Below, one piece after another: positions 36,066-47,546 of a stretch of 64,000 bases of DNA (positions within the stretch are counted from its first letter, which is position 1; each line of letters begins with the position of its first letter). A program made the translations under genes and the position numbers. The notes below the pieces were generated by a model that was given only the letters and a program-made list of their open reading frames with translations, was not told the DNA's origin and did not search any database. The stretch lies in contig OU015669.1 in NCBI GenBank assembly GCA_907165275.2, positions 6,966,501-7,030,500 of the forward strand. Direction: 5' to 3'. Source of the DNA: Zygaena filipendulae (taxonomy: Eukaryota > Arthropoda > Insecta > Lepidoptera > Zygaenidae).

Positions 36066-36392
36066 GGGCATGTTGACTAATTTTTATTTTTTAGTCCGTC
36101 TTGTAGATTATTAAAAAATATTGGACACGTATTTTTTCTTTTATTACGTAATCAAAAAATAACGGCGATAGGTATATTGAGTTGAAATTTCGCGTGACGT
36201 CACTATTCTGACAATTTGTATGGCGGTTTTGCGGTTAGTGACGTCACGACCTCCTCATCCTAAACTTTAATGCGCTTTATCTCTGTATATTTTAATTTAT
36301 TTAAAAAAGCAAAAAATACGTGTCTATTGTTTTTCTATTTTCTAACTGACGGACTAATTAGAATTTTGATTTTCAATAGTAGTCAACATCCC
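36066..36392 (+). mobile_element. TGACGTCA-bearing MITE, copy 2 (best copy)
   Basis: The ends GGGCATGTTGACTA and, reversed, GGGATGTTGACTA are inverted repeats. Long imperfect inner arms follow (TTAGTCCGTC, GGACACGTATTTTTTC on the left; their reverses on the right). Two perfect GTGACGTCAC palindromes (cores 36195-36202 and 36239-36246) flank TATGGCGGTTTTGCGG. Copy 1 at 23670 differs at only a few positions, suggesting relatively recent spread. Confidence 0.85.
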
Positions 36393-37006
36393 TATTCTTA
36401 ATCCATTCAAAATTCAAATTTTAAAATAATACCATTTGAAATATAAATGTCGTCGTCGTCGTTCTTATATACTATTATGGGTATTAAACGGAATAAATAT
36501 AAATATTATAAATTCATTTTCAAACCATTATTTACATAAAACATAATTTCCTTGCGAATTCATCGGATGTATTTACGATTGCTAGTGTAATGAAGAATTT
36601 ATTACGCCATACTCCTATTATAGAACCTGTAATAACCTAACCTAGATCCATATAAGTATCCGTTAATAAAACGATCGTTCGACTTTATTGATTGGTACCA
36701 TACAGAAATGTAGACCTCACTGGCACTGAAATGTCTCGTTAGATTTCAATTTTATAGCACTAAAGTTTATTACTAACGTATCAATATCGATATTCTTACT
36801 CAACTAGGACTAGAGTCTTACCTCATTGTTCACTTTTTATTTTCTACGGAACACATCAGATTTATCTCTACACGTTTGCTTGGTTTCCACGTCACAAGCT
36901 AATTATAGCTTACTGTGGGATCAAGTAGATCTGTGTATTGTGATGTGGATTATTATTATTATTATTATTATTATTATCTCTTGGAACACCATTGTCATCA
37001 CCTTAA
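36393..37006. other. AT-rich DNA with an (ATT)n microsatellite
   Basis: The (ATT)n run is at 36950-36977, inside a chance 62-codon frame. No gene is recognised. Confidence 0.45.
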
Positions 37007-37110
37007 GTATATAAATATTACGTACCTATATATCAGTTGCCTGGTTGCTCTACTTAGTTTGGGACCAGGAGGCGGCACTGGGTGATAAATATTGATAAGT
37101 ATGATAAAAT
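37007..37110 (+). repeat. 3' part of the tRNA-headed SINE
   Basis: TATATAAATATTACGTACC, CAGTTGCCTGG and TTTGGGACCAGG follow the same order as in 17062-17150. The tRNA-like head is absent, so this is a 5'-truncated copy or an independent tail. Confidence 0.5.
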
Positions 37111-37133
37111 CTGATGTTTTTATTAATTATAAT

Positions 37134-37243
37134 GGGGATGACAAGGTAAAAATTACGTAAAAAAGGAAAAATACGTGTCCAATATATTTTATTATTCTAC
37201 AACTACAAGACGGACTAAAAATTGAAATTTGGTCATCATGCCC
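37134..37243 (-). mobile_element. TGACGTCA MITE family, deletion derivative
   Basis: The ends are GGGGATGA and, reversed, GGGCATGATGACC. Between them are AAAAATACGTGTCCAATAT, ACAAGACGGACTAAAAATT and little else, so the middle with the TGACGTCA palindromes has been lost. Only about 110 bp remain. Confidence 0.65.
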
Positions 37244-39971
37244 ATTATCTCACTGTCCTGACCCAAACGTAATATCGGTATTTTATAAGAGCAAGTTATA
37301 TTTTTATTAAAGAGCCTTGTATATTTTTGTTTCTTGTAATTTCAGATTTCGACCGTTTCTTAGTATCAAACTAAAATTTTAAACATAGCTTGTTCATAGT
37401 TTATTTTTTAAATTAAAGATTTTTCTAGAACTATTTTCAAGCGACAATTAATTGAATTTGCTAACAAAATTCTATTCTAGTTTAAGTCTCACGATTGTAC
37501 TTATTTTATCTTTATGGTATCAAATAAACTTTTTTCTATTCTATTCTATTCTAAAATTAACATATTAACTATCGGTGACTACATTTTGTATTACACTGAC
37601 GTGGTTATGACTTTTGACCTTAAAATGAGCACCTGGGTACGTAGTGTTAATAGATTTCGCTTCCTCTCGCAAGATCGGCTAGATGACTAACAGAATAACG
37701 AAGGTGCCTACACTAAATCGTGACTGGCTGACGACACAGACAGCTCGACTTCAGACGAATTACGAGGTGCGCAGGCGCACGCGCGCGATCTAAACACGAA
37801 ACTTGACGAAGCCTCTATTTAAAATGATATTTTGGTTTATCTTCTTTTAGCAGAGTGAGTTAAACTAACTAATATATGTTTAGTTTAAATAGTAATTAAA
37901 ATGATTATAGGTTTATAGGGTTTGAAGAAACTAAAAACTACTTTTACATTAACAATGATGTATAAAAATCAACGATTTCAGTATTTAAGGTTTATATAAT
38001 TCTGCGAGCATGCTGATGAAATGCTTACCTTGTTTCTAGAGGGAGAAAACCATCAAAGTAATGAAAAGTAATGAACCTCAAGTAGGAGGATGAAGATGAA
38101 AGTTAATAAGACACTGAAAACAAGTTTGACTTCAAGCTGGGATACAGATCTGAAGCTTGATTTCGAACTTTATAAAACTTTGCGTAGTGAGATACTATTT
38201 CAACTGATGCGAGATGCGTTACGAAATGTTCCTAATTGCCAGACGATGCAATGTTTACCGCTGGATTTTAAAATTACAACACAAGAATTGCCGTAAATTT
38301 TACACACAGACCCTAAACGTGCGAGTGTGGTAATTATTCAACGATATGGTGTGAAGAGTTCGTTAAAAGGATAAATTACGGAATTGTAGCAAATGATAGT
38401 ACTTAATTTACATTCATACCATAAACAATACCTACATACATACAGAAAGGAAATTGTAAAACTTAACAAATGCATTATAAACAAAAGTGTTGCATCCATT
38501 AAATTCCTGTCTCTGGTATACTCGTAACGAGCAGAATTAAACTAACGGACATATCACATACTTCACGGAAGGAAAGTGAGTCACGCGTCTTATCTATTAA
38601 ACAACGTAATATGCAATTTAACAGTACTTACCAAGTTAAGATAATTTCTCCGTCACAACACAACATTTAGTGAACATCTTACAAGGTTTTTATACGTTTT
38701 ACGAAAATTGTTCGATTCGATTCTAGCGTTAATCAAGACCTCATTGCTACAAAACAGCGCCGTAGGGTAATGGATTTTGTAGCGAATAATTATTGTCGAT
38801 TAAAATTTCGAACTATTAAATTCAGTAGTCAGTTTTATTACTATATTCTCTTGGTGAGTTAATAATTTTCACATTTTGTAATTAAGTATTTCTATTTTCA
38901 TTAAATTCGTACTGTTTTATGTAAAGCCCGCTCATCCGCGTGAATGTGGAGCGGGCATAAGTATTGAATTTTGCACAGCTCTTACGATTACTAGTACTAA
39001 GAATCCAATTTTTTCGCATATGAATACTGTTTTTATTTGTTTTTTGGGTGTGATTACACTGACTTTTTCATTATTACACGTACCTACCATGTGAATTTCA
39101 AAGTATTGAACATAAATATTAAATATACATATCGATGATATGAGCTGTGCGACTGCTCGTGTGTGGTCCGACAAGGTCGAGACATAATAATTGAGTCGAA
39201 ACATTACGTTGGTGTAAATTGTTAATAAAAGCCCTACACTTTTTAATCCTACATCTTCAGTGCTAACCTCTTAATCTTGCTCTAACGGGTCTGCATTTAT
39301 TTGATATTTATCATCGCCTATTTACCGTGTTACACACTTTCATCCGTCATCTTATTAACCCTATTCATTGGATAAGTCGATTGTGGCATCAAAAGAATTC
39401 ATCATTAGCTCTACAGTAGACTTGTTACCATTATCGCTAACTGCAAGTACATAACGATCTTTTATATGGTAATATTTGCTGTAATCAATAGGATAATAGT
39501 GTTCTGGAACATTGAGTAATGACTCCGGTCGTGAGTGTCGGTATTATATTTGTATTATCACGCTCTGTTGTAAGATGTCTGAACAGTCGGTGTGAAAGTG
39601 TAGCCGCTAATATGGTAGTTTCAATGCAAAGCAAATGAAGTGTTTGTTTGATGAATTGAGATTTGAGAGGTACCGTTAAGTTAAAATTCTTCTGTATTTG
39701 AGTTTTATCATATATGTTTTCCACCAGTCGCAGTGCACTCATGGTGGTCTAATCTACGACTTCAAAGTTATTTTCGACGGCAAAATGTTTGCGGTTTATC
39801 TTAGTGGTAAAATAGTAAACACCTGTGATATTATCACCACGTCTTTACTTTTTTTTTACAACCTGCGTGTTAAACTTCGTGACTGCGTGCGACTTTCTTG
39901 CCATTGAAATTCATGAAAAATCCGTCAGCTAAATTTTCTTCCTTATTCAATAATTAATAATTCCTTTGAAA
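37244..39971. other. Gene-free DNA with one CpG-rich patch
   Basis: A (TTCTA)n tract at 37534-37553 follows a CAAATAAAC, like a decayed retroelement tail. At about 37766-37791 lies GTGCGCAGGCGCACGCGCGC, a palindromic, alternating purine-pyrimidine CpG cluster that could mark a promoter. A 68-codon frame at 38090-38296 has a coding-like look but no recognised domain. Confidence 0.4.
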
Positions 39972-40362
39972 AAGAATCTGTTTTTAAAGCACAAAAAAAT
40001 GTATTCGTGCTATATGCAATTTAAAACAACGGAAAGCTGCAGGCCTCACTTCAAAAGGCTAAAACTTCTCACATATGTATATATCTCTATACATTTTTGA
40101 AGTGGCTGTATTCACTAGAAATAACTTGCAGTTATTTGATACACAAAATAGTAAACAAAATGGCCTTATGCTCTGCGGTCCTCGTTCGAAGACGGTGCTC
40201 TTTCATAAGAGTATATGCTGCATGTGCCCACTAATTTATAATAAACTTCCTAAAAATATCCGTGACATAGAAAATCTTAATTTATTTAAAACTAAACTGA
40301 AACAGTTTCTGATTGGTGAGACATATTATAGAATTGACGAATTTATTGACCGTAAGATTTGA
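39972..40362 (+). pseudogene. C-terminal end of a jockey/CR1-like LINE reverse transcriptase, frameshifted
   Basis: This is the last part of ORF2 of a non-LTR retrotransposon, the region after the reverse transcriptase palm. Across three frames one reads VFKAQK, then CIRAICNLK, then ESCRPHFKRLKLLT, then YISLYIFEVAVF and finally SICCMCPLIYNKLPKNIRD with FKTKLKQFL. These are the conserved C-terminal blocks of jockey/CR1-type RTs ('QKKxIRAI', 'ESCRPHFK', 'IYNKLP', 'FKxxLK'). Reading them needs three frame changes, near 39997, 40028 and 40074, so the copy is dead. Nothing of the endonuclease or catalytic RT core precedes it, so it is 5'-truncated, as expected for an incomplete reverse-transcription insertion. 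The stop follows Arg-Lys-Ile at 40360-40362. Clade assignment between jockey and CR1 is uncertain. Confidence 0.85.
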
Positions 40363-40732
40363 CATGACATAAACTATTCCAAACAGATTATTTTATTTTT
40401 ATTATTTTTTTTATTAATATTCTACTATTGAATTATTTGACATTAAAATTCTATAACAATTAAACCTGACAAAATAGAAATTGTGTATTTTGCTTATAAG
40501 TGGCAACATTTTAACACGGGTCTGGCTTGCTTCCCACTCCTAGCTGTACCTACTTATTTGTATTGTCATACTGTCATGTATCTAAGTTCTGTAAATGTTT
40601 GAAATTTTTGTTTTTAACGTTTGTATGTCTAAATAGACAGGTCACAGTGGGATGACATACTTTGTAATAATACCAAACATATTATAATTATACCTGTGAT
40701 CACAAACTGCAATAAATAAATAAATAAATAAT
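40363..40732 (+). mobile_element. 3' UTR and (AAAT)n tail of the truncated LINE
   Basis: Non-coding sequence continues after the LINE frame and ends in GCAATAAATAAATAAATAAA, a short tandem tail typical of jockey/CR1-type elements, which end in simple repeats rather than long poly-A. I could not find a target duplication because the 5' junction is unclear. Confidence 0.75.
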
Positions 40733-42568
40733 TCAGTAGTTCTATAGTGTGCCTGAATAGTTGTTCTCATTTTGTGATGACAGTTTATTGACCTTCAATC
40801 AATATATTATTATTTATCAGTCAGTCAGTCACTATCAACGCGACGCTCTTAGGGGCCCCCATTCCATGGAATCAATAAGCTACTCAATCGAGTAGACATA
40901 CTATTTTTTTTTTCTTATAAGATTTAATATTTATCTATTAGGAATTCAGAGTTACCAACATTAATATTTACCATATGGTTAATTTTATGGTTAATTTTAT
41001 CAAATCTTATTGATAAAATTTAGCAAGCAGTTTTTCGCAGTTTCAAATAAATGCAATGGTAGGTATAACACTCAACATCATTATTGCAAACAGTCAATTA
41101 GTTTTGATTGATCCCGCCTTGTGTCCTACAAATTTGTCAATTTGTTATGATTAGTCATCTCCATGGTCCATAACTGTTACGAATAGATTCGATGAACTCC
41201 ATATATGTATTTGACGATTTGTTATGAGGTTCAATACCCTATTCATTACTTGTACCTATTATTTGTACAGGCTAGTTTTGAAAAACATTTTTTTAACATC
41301 AAGTATTTTAGCATTCAGCTGATACTATAAATAATAATACTTTATAGGTTTTCATTAAATCTAAAGTATAATAATCGTATAAATAAACACGCCATGGTTC
41401 ATGTTATATCCGTGCCTGAAGAATTAATCTATCTGGCTTAGGATAAATCTAATTTTCGACATGAAACTATTAGTTATTACAGTTTATTCATTGTTAAGTT
41501 TCCTTGAGGATGTGGATCAACTTAGTGGTCTATCTAAATTGGTTGATTCTCGTTACTAAAATTTGTTTTATTTCAACGCATTTTAATTGATGATCTCATG
41601 TTTTTCATTGTTTCGATCTTGTGGTCGTTAAGTTTGATGTTGAAAAACTTCGTTATTCACGTTTTTAGTATGATCGCGAATGTTAATCTTCTCTTCAGAG
41701 CAAATCTTAAACAAAGAAAACGAAACTTATGTACTCCCTGTAACTTGGTACATAAAATCTTTTCTTTTAATTCATATACCTAACTATAAATACAAACAAA
41801 TAAATAGTTAAATTTTAAATTACCTAAAACCTTAGTTACTTTACGTAAATAACTATACGTTTTTCAGTTTATTTCTAATAATAATAATAATAAAATTCAT
41901 TTATTTAAAATTCATATATTTTTAGTCCAATATTGTTACTAAAATTGTGCTTAAAACTATGTTAGTACAAGTAATTTTTGTTTGGTACCGGGTAATGATG
42001 ACCTCATGTCAACTCGGAATGTCAGTAACGTATTATATTATCTGTGGTAAGATTTGAAATTTATTACTAAATATTTTGCTTTACGTCTCTTTTTTAAATT
42101 GCTCTTATTTACTTCAATGAAGAGGTTTGAGGTTTCTTATTACTATTATTACGACACAACTACAATTATGGGTTCTTTGTCCTGCGGTTAGCTTTTAACC
42201 TCACCTTACAGTTTCTAGTTTCTTTGTACTATACAGTATACTGTACTTATAATAATGATTTTCCATCTCATTGTGAAGTAAGATAATCCTCATCGATTTA
42301 GAACTTACCGGCAGAGCATAACATTTTGTGTAAATATGCCAATAAATTATCTATAATTCGCATATAATAAATTGTTTACAATAACTTTCAGATTAAGCAA
42401 ATCATAATATATACGTAGTTCTTCAACATGCCCCCTTCTAAAAGATATAATATTTATAATAGATATAATATTTTAATATTTTTCGTCTAAGTAGCATGAG
42501 GCCTGCCTACTTGTGATGAAGAAACTTGAGTTAGTAGTAAGTAGTAGTAAAAAAAGAGTCAGTAGTAC
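40733..42568. other. AT-rich DNA, no feature seen
   Basis: An (AAT)n run lies at 41878-41892. No gene is recognised. Confidence 0.45.
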
Positions 42569-42908
42569 CAAAAACCGGCCAAGTGTGAGTCGGATTCGCG
42601 CACGAATGTTTCCATACCATTATGTATAATAACGGCAAAAAAATTATGTCTGTTTAACTTGTATGAGAGCACCCCTTAACTTTTAGTTTTATTCTGTTTT
42701 TTAGTATTTGTTGTCATAAGCGGCAACAGAAATTCATCAAGCATCTGACACAATATGACATATTTCAACTGTGTCACAGTCACGGTTCATGAGATACATA
42801 CAGCCTGGTGACAGACAGAGAGACAGACGGACGGACGGCCGGACAGCAGAGTCTTCGTAATATGGTCCCGTTTTACCCTTTGGGTACGCGTACGGAACCC
42901 TAAAAAAC
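42569..42908 (+). repeat. Lepidopteran-type dispersed repeat (SINE or LINE 3' end)
   Basis: It starts ACCGGCCAAGTGTGAGTCGG and ends ACAGACGGACGGACGG, TTTTACCCTTTGGGTACG, CGGAACCCTAAAAAAC. From memory these words mark a very common lepidopteran retroelement 3' end with an A-rich tail. There is no coding frame. The exact family name is not claimed. Confidence 0.7.
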
Positions 42909-43371
42909 GAACAATAAGATAAAAATAAAATGGGTCAATTTTTCATCACTCGTATTATACGGCACGAAGCTATTAAATCTCGGGAATGGCACGTAAAGTT
43001 GGAAGAGTCAAATAAACGACGTGTAAGATAAAATGGGTCAATTTGCGCACTTAGGTACAAGTAGCTCAGTGATTTGGAACCCGTGTAGGAAACTGTTCAA
43101 TCTTTAGAATGGTAAGACTGAACTGAATATTCAGTATCCGAAGTATTAACGTCAATTTACGACTAACGCAGGAGATTGTGTAAGTTCGTAATGAATTCCG
43201 GTTCGTATGGCAGCAAAGTTTTCTTGGGCAATGAATGGGCAGACTGATGTTTATTAGAAAATAGAATTTAGCGGATACACCGTATATTGTTCCGGCACAT
43301 TGAGTCGTGGATTACTCGTGGTTTCTTGTGACTTACCTAATTTATTAATGATTAGTTAATAATTAATTATA
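42909..43371. other. Unique DNA with a short direct duplication
   Basis: ATAAAATGGGTCAATTT occurs at about 42926-42942 and again near 43027-43043, about 100 bp apart. Origin unclear. No gene is recognised. Confidence 0.4.
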
Positions 43372-43655
43372 TCTACACTAATATGATAAAGATAAGAATT
43401 TTAGTTTTTTTATCTTTGTAATGGATAAACATAAAAACTGTTGAACCCATTCTAAAAATTCTTTCGCTGATAGAAAAGAACAGTATTTATTTATTTATTC
43501 TTCTTGCACAAAATAGTACAAATGGCGAACTTAATGCCTTGCGGCATTCTCTGACAGTTAACCATAATATAAGTGAAATGGGATACTTTTATCTCAAAGT
43601 TCCCGCGGGATACAGATAAATACATATGCGGATGAAATCGCGGGGAACCAGTTAG
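43372..43655 (+). mobile_element. Lep1-like element, plus orientation, diverged
   Basis: It starts TCTACACTAATATGATAAAG, contains AAAATTCTTTCGCTGATAGA, GATACTTTTATCTCAAAG and TTCCCGCGGG, and ends ATGAAATCGCGGGGAACC followed by AGTTAG. The end is a decayed CAGCTAG. Confidence 0.7.
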
Positions 43656-46094
43656 TAATACAAGTAGGTACATTAATATTAGCTACCTAAGCTCATGTAC
43701 CTACATCTTTCCCAGTGAAAATTGTACATCGAAGTGTAGGTAGGTAGGTAGGTACACATCTCTTTCGTAAAGTCAAACATTACATTGATTACTACTCCAA
43801 ATTTTTTTTATCTGCATCGTACTCTCTCTTGATTGTAACTACGAAATACATAGATTTGAGTACAAAAATAGATTATAAGCATAAGTATATAAAGATCCCT
43901 ATCTTTACCAAATAAATTTTAAAGTTAATTAATTAATGATACAAAATGATTTGATTTAATTTTAATCGCGCTTCCTGTTACTGACCTCACTGGTAGCGGC
44001 CTCAAGACTGGCGATTGTTTGCCGACTAGTAATGCAGTCAGTGGCTCTGAAAGTTTTCGCTAAGTAAGACGACTTGATCATTATAATTTGTGCAACAACT
44101 CCACAAAACGTCTGCCGTGATTATTTTGAAAACAGACATTCTAATTCTGCAACGATGCGTTTACAGTGTGGTTGTCGGATTTCTATGAATCACCAAGGTC
44201 GGCAGCCTCCTTTGCTGGTACGTTAAAACTTAATTCAATGCAATCCTATATAACTACAGACTTCGATTACTGTTTCGCTGAACATGAATACGTATTAGCT
44301 TATTCGAATAGTAAATTGATTCGCGAAGATGTCTGTATATTTTGCTTCTGGATCATTCGATCATCAACATGGACTTTTTTTAATTTCACGTACTCCATTC
44401 GTGTATGAGTACAGAGTGTGTGTGAATGTGATTGGCATTTATTAATTTTACATCTCTCATATACGGTAAGTAGGTCCTTATTACCCCCAAATGGGGCTTG
44501 TAGGTGACCAATTAGCGCTCTAGGATAATAATGTAACTAGAAAAGCCCTAGGGCGGTAAGTAATAAAAAAAATACTTCACTCTTTCAAAAAGTTCGCGTA
44601 CATCTAACCATCATACTGGCAATAGACATCATGCATTCAGCCCAATGACAAAAGAGGTCGCTTCGCTATTCAGCCTTGTCTTCGTATGAGTATAATAGTT
44701 ATCAATTTTAAATATCGAACGGCGAAACTCAATTTCGTTCTTGAAAAAAAATGTTCTCATTTCACTATAAATTTTAACCAATAGAATGTTTTATTCTTGT
44801 AATGCCGGTTTTTTCTACTTACCTCACAATCGAGATGTAAAGCAGAGTAGTTACCTCGGGTGTAAGCATCCCTTGCCTTACCTTACAGCCCTTGGCTATA
44901 CTAATCTATTATTATCATTAAATACAACGTGTTAATGAATTAACTGAAAACCTGATACACCCCATTTAAAAAAATAAACAATAATATGATTAAAATATAT
45001 TTTATGTCGAAAAAATTTATACTTTAAAAGTTATTCAACCTTAGTTTGGAGGTGACCTATCTACGAAATTCCAAGCGCTACGCCCGCGCCTACCGGTTCG
45101 AATTATTTTGCTGCGGGCAGCGTACGTGCCAAATATTGCATTATAAATAATTTGGACATGGGCTAGTAAAAATGAAAAAATATAACCTATATTAAAACAT
45201 AGTGCGACCGATTCGGAAGCCGATTCTGAGCAAACTACTTTCTAGTTTTCAGTTATTTCATTAACACGTTGTATAAACCCAGTCACACTTCGCTGTGACT
45301 TGTCTGTTATTAATTAACTAATCTTTGAAGATAGCAACGGAAAGATATATTGCGTAGTACATCATTTATTAACAACACTTACCATGGGTAACTTAACTAT
45401 GCTAAATTATGAATCAATTTAAAATAAATACTTATGAATGCAACCACGAAAAATCTTATTTGAAAATACTAAAAATGCAACGTCCTCTCAAAATTTCAAG
45501 TCAATTCACCAACTACTTTCTGAGTTTTGCGATCACAACCATACAAATGCTATATTTTTATATGTTTTATTAAGATTATTGTAATTTTCCGTTTCTTAAA
45601 TCACTTCTTAGGTTCCGCTGATCCACGACTAAATACTTAGGTACAAGGTTATTTTTAATATACAGTATAGTTGATACATACCAATTACCAACCCTATTTT
45701 TATAATACTATTTATCTGTTTATATTCGTTACTAGAAAATTAAAAAATAACCATACACACCTCGTATTTTGCCGTCGATTATAAAATAAAGTGACATATC
45801 TAGTGACACTGTAATGCCATTATCTATTAGGAAATGATGAATGAGTTAACTAATCTTAGCCGCACGTGGGCAGTTTACTACGCTCATTTGCAGGATCGTA
45901 AATGCATTAGTAAATATCGTGGGCAGGCTGTGATTGAACTGATATGTATTTATTATTAGAAAAGGTCAGTGAACCGACGCAACGAGTCGCAGCCCTAAAA
46001 TGATCTGGATTTTGTACCCATGATTATGAATTTATGATGTGTCGTCTTTTTAATATTTTCATAACATAACTTTTATTGAGTTTTTATATCATAA
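43656..46094. other. Gene-free AT-rich DNA
   Basis: A (GGTA)n microsatellite lies at 43737-43755. An AGTCACA / TGTGACT hairpin lies near 45280-45300. A GC-richer patch (AAGCGCTACGCCCGCGCC) sits at about 45074-45091. No gene is recognised. Confidence 0.42.
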
Positions 46095-46250
46095 CTAGCT
46101 GTTCCAGCGGAAATTCCTAGATAAAAAGTATCTACATACGTCTTTTTCAAAACGTGTAAACAAAATTTCATGATGATCGGTTAAGTAGTAATTAAGTAGT
46201 AACAAACTGTTTGAACACACATCACACAAACACTGGACGGATTTTAAAGA
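46095..46250 (-). mobile_element. Lep1-like element, decayed
   Basis: CTAGCTGTTCCAGCGG at the left has lost part of its cap; GATAAAAAGTATCTACATAC, AAATTTCATGATGATCGGTT and AGTAACAAACTGTTTGAAC follow. The right end is not clear. Confidence 0.6.
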
Positions 46251-47292
46251 ATCTTGACAATATATTAGTAGCTTATACCAATCATGTAAACTACTTCTAA
46301 TTGCAAAAAAAATAAATAAAAAAACGTATATTGAACTCGTTTAGTTACATCATTCGCCATTAAATACGAATTCGGTCAAAATACGAGTGGCCACTAATAG
46401 ACCACAATTTATTATACCACTTAGACTCTTTGAAATATATATTTTTTATGCTTAACTAATGTATCATAATGATTTTAAATAAATATCTTTTTCATCTTTT
46501 TTGACAATCAGAACATCATCAAAATCTTTATTTGTCGATCACTTCTTTTTAAAAAAAAAAAAAACTAAATGTATTATGGACACAGAGGTATTATACCTAC
46601 TACAAGTTTACTTATTACGTTTTTATGTTTACAACTTGTCCGGAAGACAATTTTACAAGAGACGAGATAGGCGAGTTTCTCTATTTTAAATTTATATATG
46701 TAAATAGCATATATCCTAGACTAGACTATCATATAAGATACTATTATATTATTTTTTCAATAATTTTGAATCTGTTACGTACAAAAATCCGCGAAAATAT
46801 CTAAGCCTATTGAAGCTGTAATTGCTCATGAACTGGTTGCTCGCTTTAAATTCCTTTAAAATTAAATTCAAATTTAATTGTGAGCTCTATAGTTATAGTG
46901 GTAAATTGATATACGCCTAGTCATTTATTTGTGACGGGCAAGGTCTCCCAATTTACAAGTGTCCATTTACTAATCTGGGTCGTTCTAGAGTTACACCTAC
47001 CGACTGCAATTACTCGAATGATGATTAACTTTTTAGGCGTGTAAGTACAGTATCCTTCAAATAAATCTTAGCGAACAACTTACTCTCTCGTCTGAACATA
47101 GCTTTTGTTTATAGTTTTGTCTATTTTTTTTACTATTTTCAGCAAATATTGCGCGAGAATTGTGTTATGGTCAGAGTTCAAGTTTCTCGCATATTCTCAG
47201 AATGGTCGCATTTAATTTTATTATGAAACTGGTAAACCAGTTTATTAGTTGGTTTAGATGTTACTACTTACAAACAATTAAATATAAACTTA
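46251..47292. other. AT-rich DNA, no feature seen
   Basis: An A-run at about 46550-46564 and frames below 85 codons only. No gene is recognised. Confidence 0.45.
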
Positions 47293-47546
47293 TCCCTACT
47301 GATATTATAAATGCGAAAGTAACTCTGTATGTCTGTCTGTGTGTCTGTCTGTCTGTCTATCTGTCTGTTTGTCTGTCTATCTGTCTATCTATCTGTTACG
47401 CTTTCACGCCTTAACGGCCCAACCGATCATCATGAAATTTTGCATACACATTGTCAGGGGTAGAGAGAAGGACATAGGGTACTTTTTGTCCCGGAATTCC
47501 CGCGGGAACTCCAAAATAACGCGGGTGAAACCGCGGGAACAGCTAG
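47293..47546 (+). mobile_element. Lep1-like element, subfamily A, with (TCTG/TCTA)n
   Basis: It starts TCCCTACTGATATTATAAAT, then a compound TCTG/TCTA microsatellite fills 47331-47397. After it come TTACGCTTTCACGCC, GGACATAGGGTACTTTTTGT, CCGGAATTCCCGCGGGAACT, and the intact end GAACAGCTAG. Frames of 75-84 codons across this element arise from the microsatellite. Confidence 0.88.

Noticed and set aside
42808..42842. GACAGACAGAGAGACAGACG-type run as an independent microsatellite
   Set aside because: It is a fixed internal part of the dispersed repeat at 42569-42908.
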